From Segatella oris (GTDB lineage Bacteria; Bacteroidota; Bacteroidia; Bacteroidales; Bacteroidaceae), in contig NZ_LR134384.1 in NCBI RefSeq assembly GCF_900637655.1, positions 1,178,001 to 1,242,000 on the forward strand: 64,000 nt of DNA, written 5' to 3'. Shown here one piece after another: positions 63,547 through 64,000 of the stretch. The notes beneath the pieces were generated by a model that saw only the letters and a program-made list of their open reading frames with translations, had not been told where the DNA came from and searched no databases. Numbering within the stretch: the first letter of the stretch is position 1; each line of letters starts with the position of its first letter. The translations under genes were made by a program, and so were the position numbers.

Positions 63547-64000
63547 ATGTACAGTATTTATGACTACATCCACAATGGAATTGTATTTGTCAATAATGTA
63601 GTACGCAGACAGCACAAGGAACTCACATCCCTGATGATATATTCCACAACAAACTGTCAGTCTCGTTGCAAGCACTGTTCCATTTGGAAGAAACCTATAG
63701 AAAATCTCAGCTTAGATGACATCATCAAAATAATGAACAGCAAATGTGTAACAAAACGCACGATGGTCGGCTTGGAAGGGGGTGAGTTTATCCTCCATCC
63801 CGAAGCAGACAAGATATTAGGATGGTTTGATACTAACCACCCTAACTATACATTGCTGTCCAATTGCCTTGCAGTAGACAAGGTAATTTCTTCCGTAAAG
63901 AATCATCATCCCAAACATCTATACATATCACTTGACGGCAATAGAGAAACCTATCGCTATATGCGTGGGAGAGATGGATATGACAAGGTGATTAAGGTTA
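63547..64000 (+). CDS. Radical SAM protein, 3'-truncated by the window edge
   Basis: 151 residues are visible from the ATG at 63547. The cluster motif is NCQSRCKHCSIW (C-x3-C-x2-C), which binds the 4Fe-4S cluster that cleaves S-adenosylmethionine. GLEGGEFILHPE is the GGE motif region and LYISLDGNRETYRYMRG the next core strand. This is the MoaA/SPASM type of core, used for peptide or cofactor modification and many other reactions. The C-terminal part that would tell is missing. It shares a 14-bp upstream box with the sigma/barrel gene and starts 96 bases after it. Confidence 0.85.
   Translation, partial: MYSIYDYIHNGIVFVNNVVRRQHKELTSLMIYSTTNCQSRCKHCSIWKKPIENLSLDDIIKIMNSKCVTKRTMVGLEGGEFILHPEADKILGWFDTNHPNYTLLSNCLAVDKVISSVKNHHPKHLYISLDGNRETYRYMRGRDGYDKVIKV

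Overview
The window looks like chromosomal DNA of a gut- or oral-type Bacteroidales, most likely Prevotella/Segatella. The grounds are several SusC/SusD pairs with surface lipoproteins, a hybrid two-component sensor, C-terminal tails resembling type IX secretion sorting domains, and promoters of the Bacteroidota TTTG-N19/20-TANNTTTG type. No tRNA, rRNA, CRISPR array, phage or insertion sequence was seen.

Layout. (1) 1-13124: a starch/maltodextrin block on the + strand: truncated LacI-type regulator, MFS sugar permease, 4-alpha-glucanotransferase, CPBP membrane protein, GH97 alpha-glucosidase, type I pullulanase-like GH13 and a neopullulanase-like GH13. A perfect LacI-type palindrome lies upstream of the glucanotransferase. 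(2) 13826-18471: a surface-protein cassette: a 721-aa secreted protein, two small paralogous acidic proteins of unknown function and a fimbrillin-like lipoprotein. (3) 18681-32132: an arabinan locus: a membrane-spanning propeller/AraC regulator with no kinase, SusC, SusD, a glycan-binding lipoprotein and two GH43 arabinanases. (4) 32156-36767: small genes: Nim-like flavoprotein, lipoproteins, a HAD phosphatase, a DUF3791-like pair and an AT-rich astacin protease plus lipoprotein pair. (5) 36975-53319: a galactan-type locus on the - strand (SusE/F-like lipoprotein, SusC, SusD, two GH30, GH35), divergent from its hybrid two-component regulator. (6) 53353-60868: SIMPL-domain protein and a tightly overlapped seven-gene operon (NupG-type transporter, BFN nuclease, RsmE, DUF4836 lipoprotein, ABC ATPase, FtsX-like permease, EamA transporter). 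(7) 61691-64000: an ECF sigma factor fused through one transmembrane helix and a disordered linker to an outer-membrane beta-barrel, followed by a radical SAM gene cut by the window edge.

How the parts work together. The two Sus-type loci import and degrade plant side-chain polysaccharides (arabinan; probably beta-galactan or arabinogalactan). Each has a sensor-regulator next to it, and each promoter has a good -7 box, no -33 element, and short direct repeats 21-22 bp apart just upstream, as expected for AraC-type activation. Block 1 handles alpha-glucans inside the envelope.

The most unusual observations are: the single-chain sigma factor/TM/beta-barrel protein, with a shared 14-bp box upstream of it and of the neighbouring radical SAM gene; and five dispersed intergenic arrays of degenerate repeats with an exact 22-bp period, all in the same orientation. 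All assignments come from reading the sequence. No database search was run.
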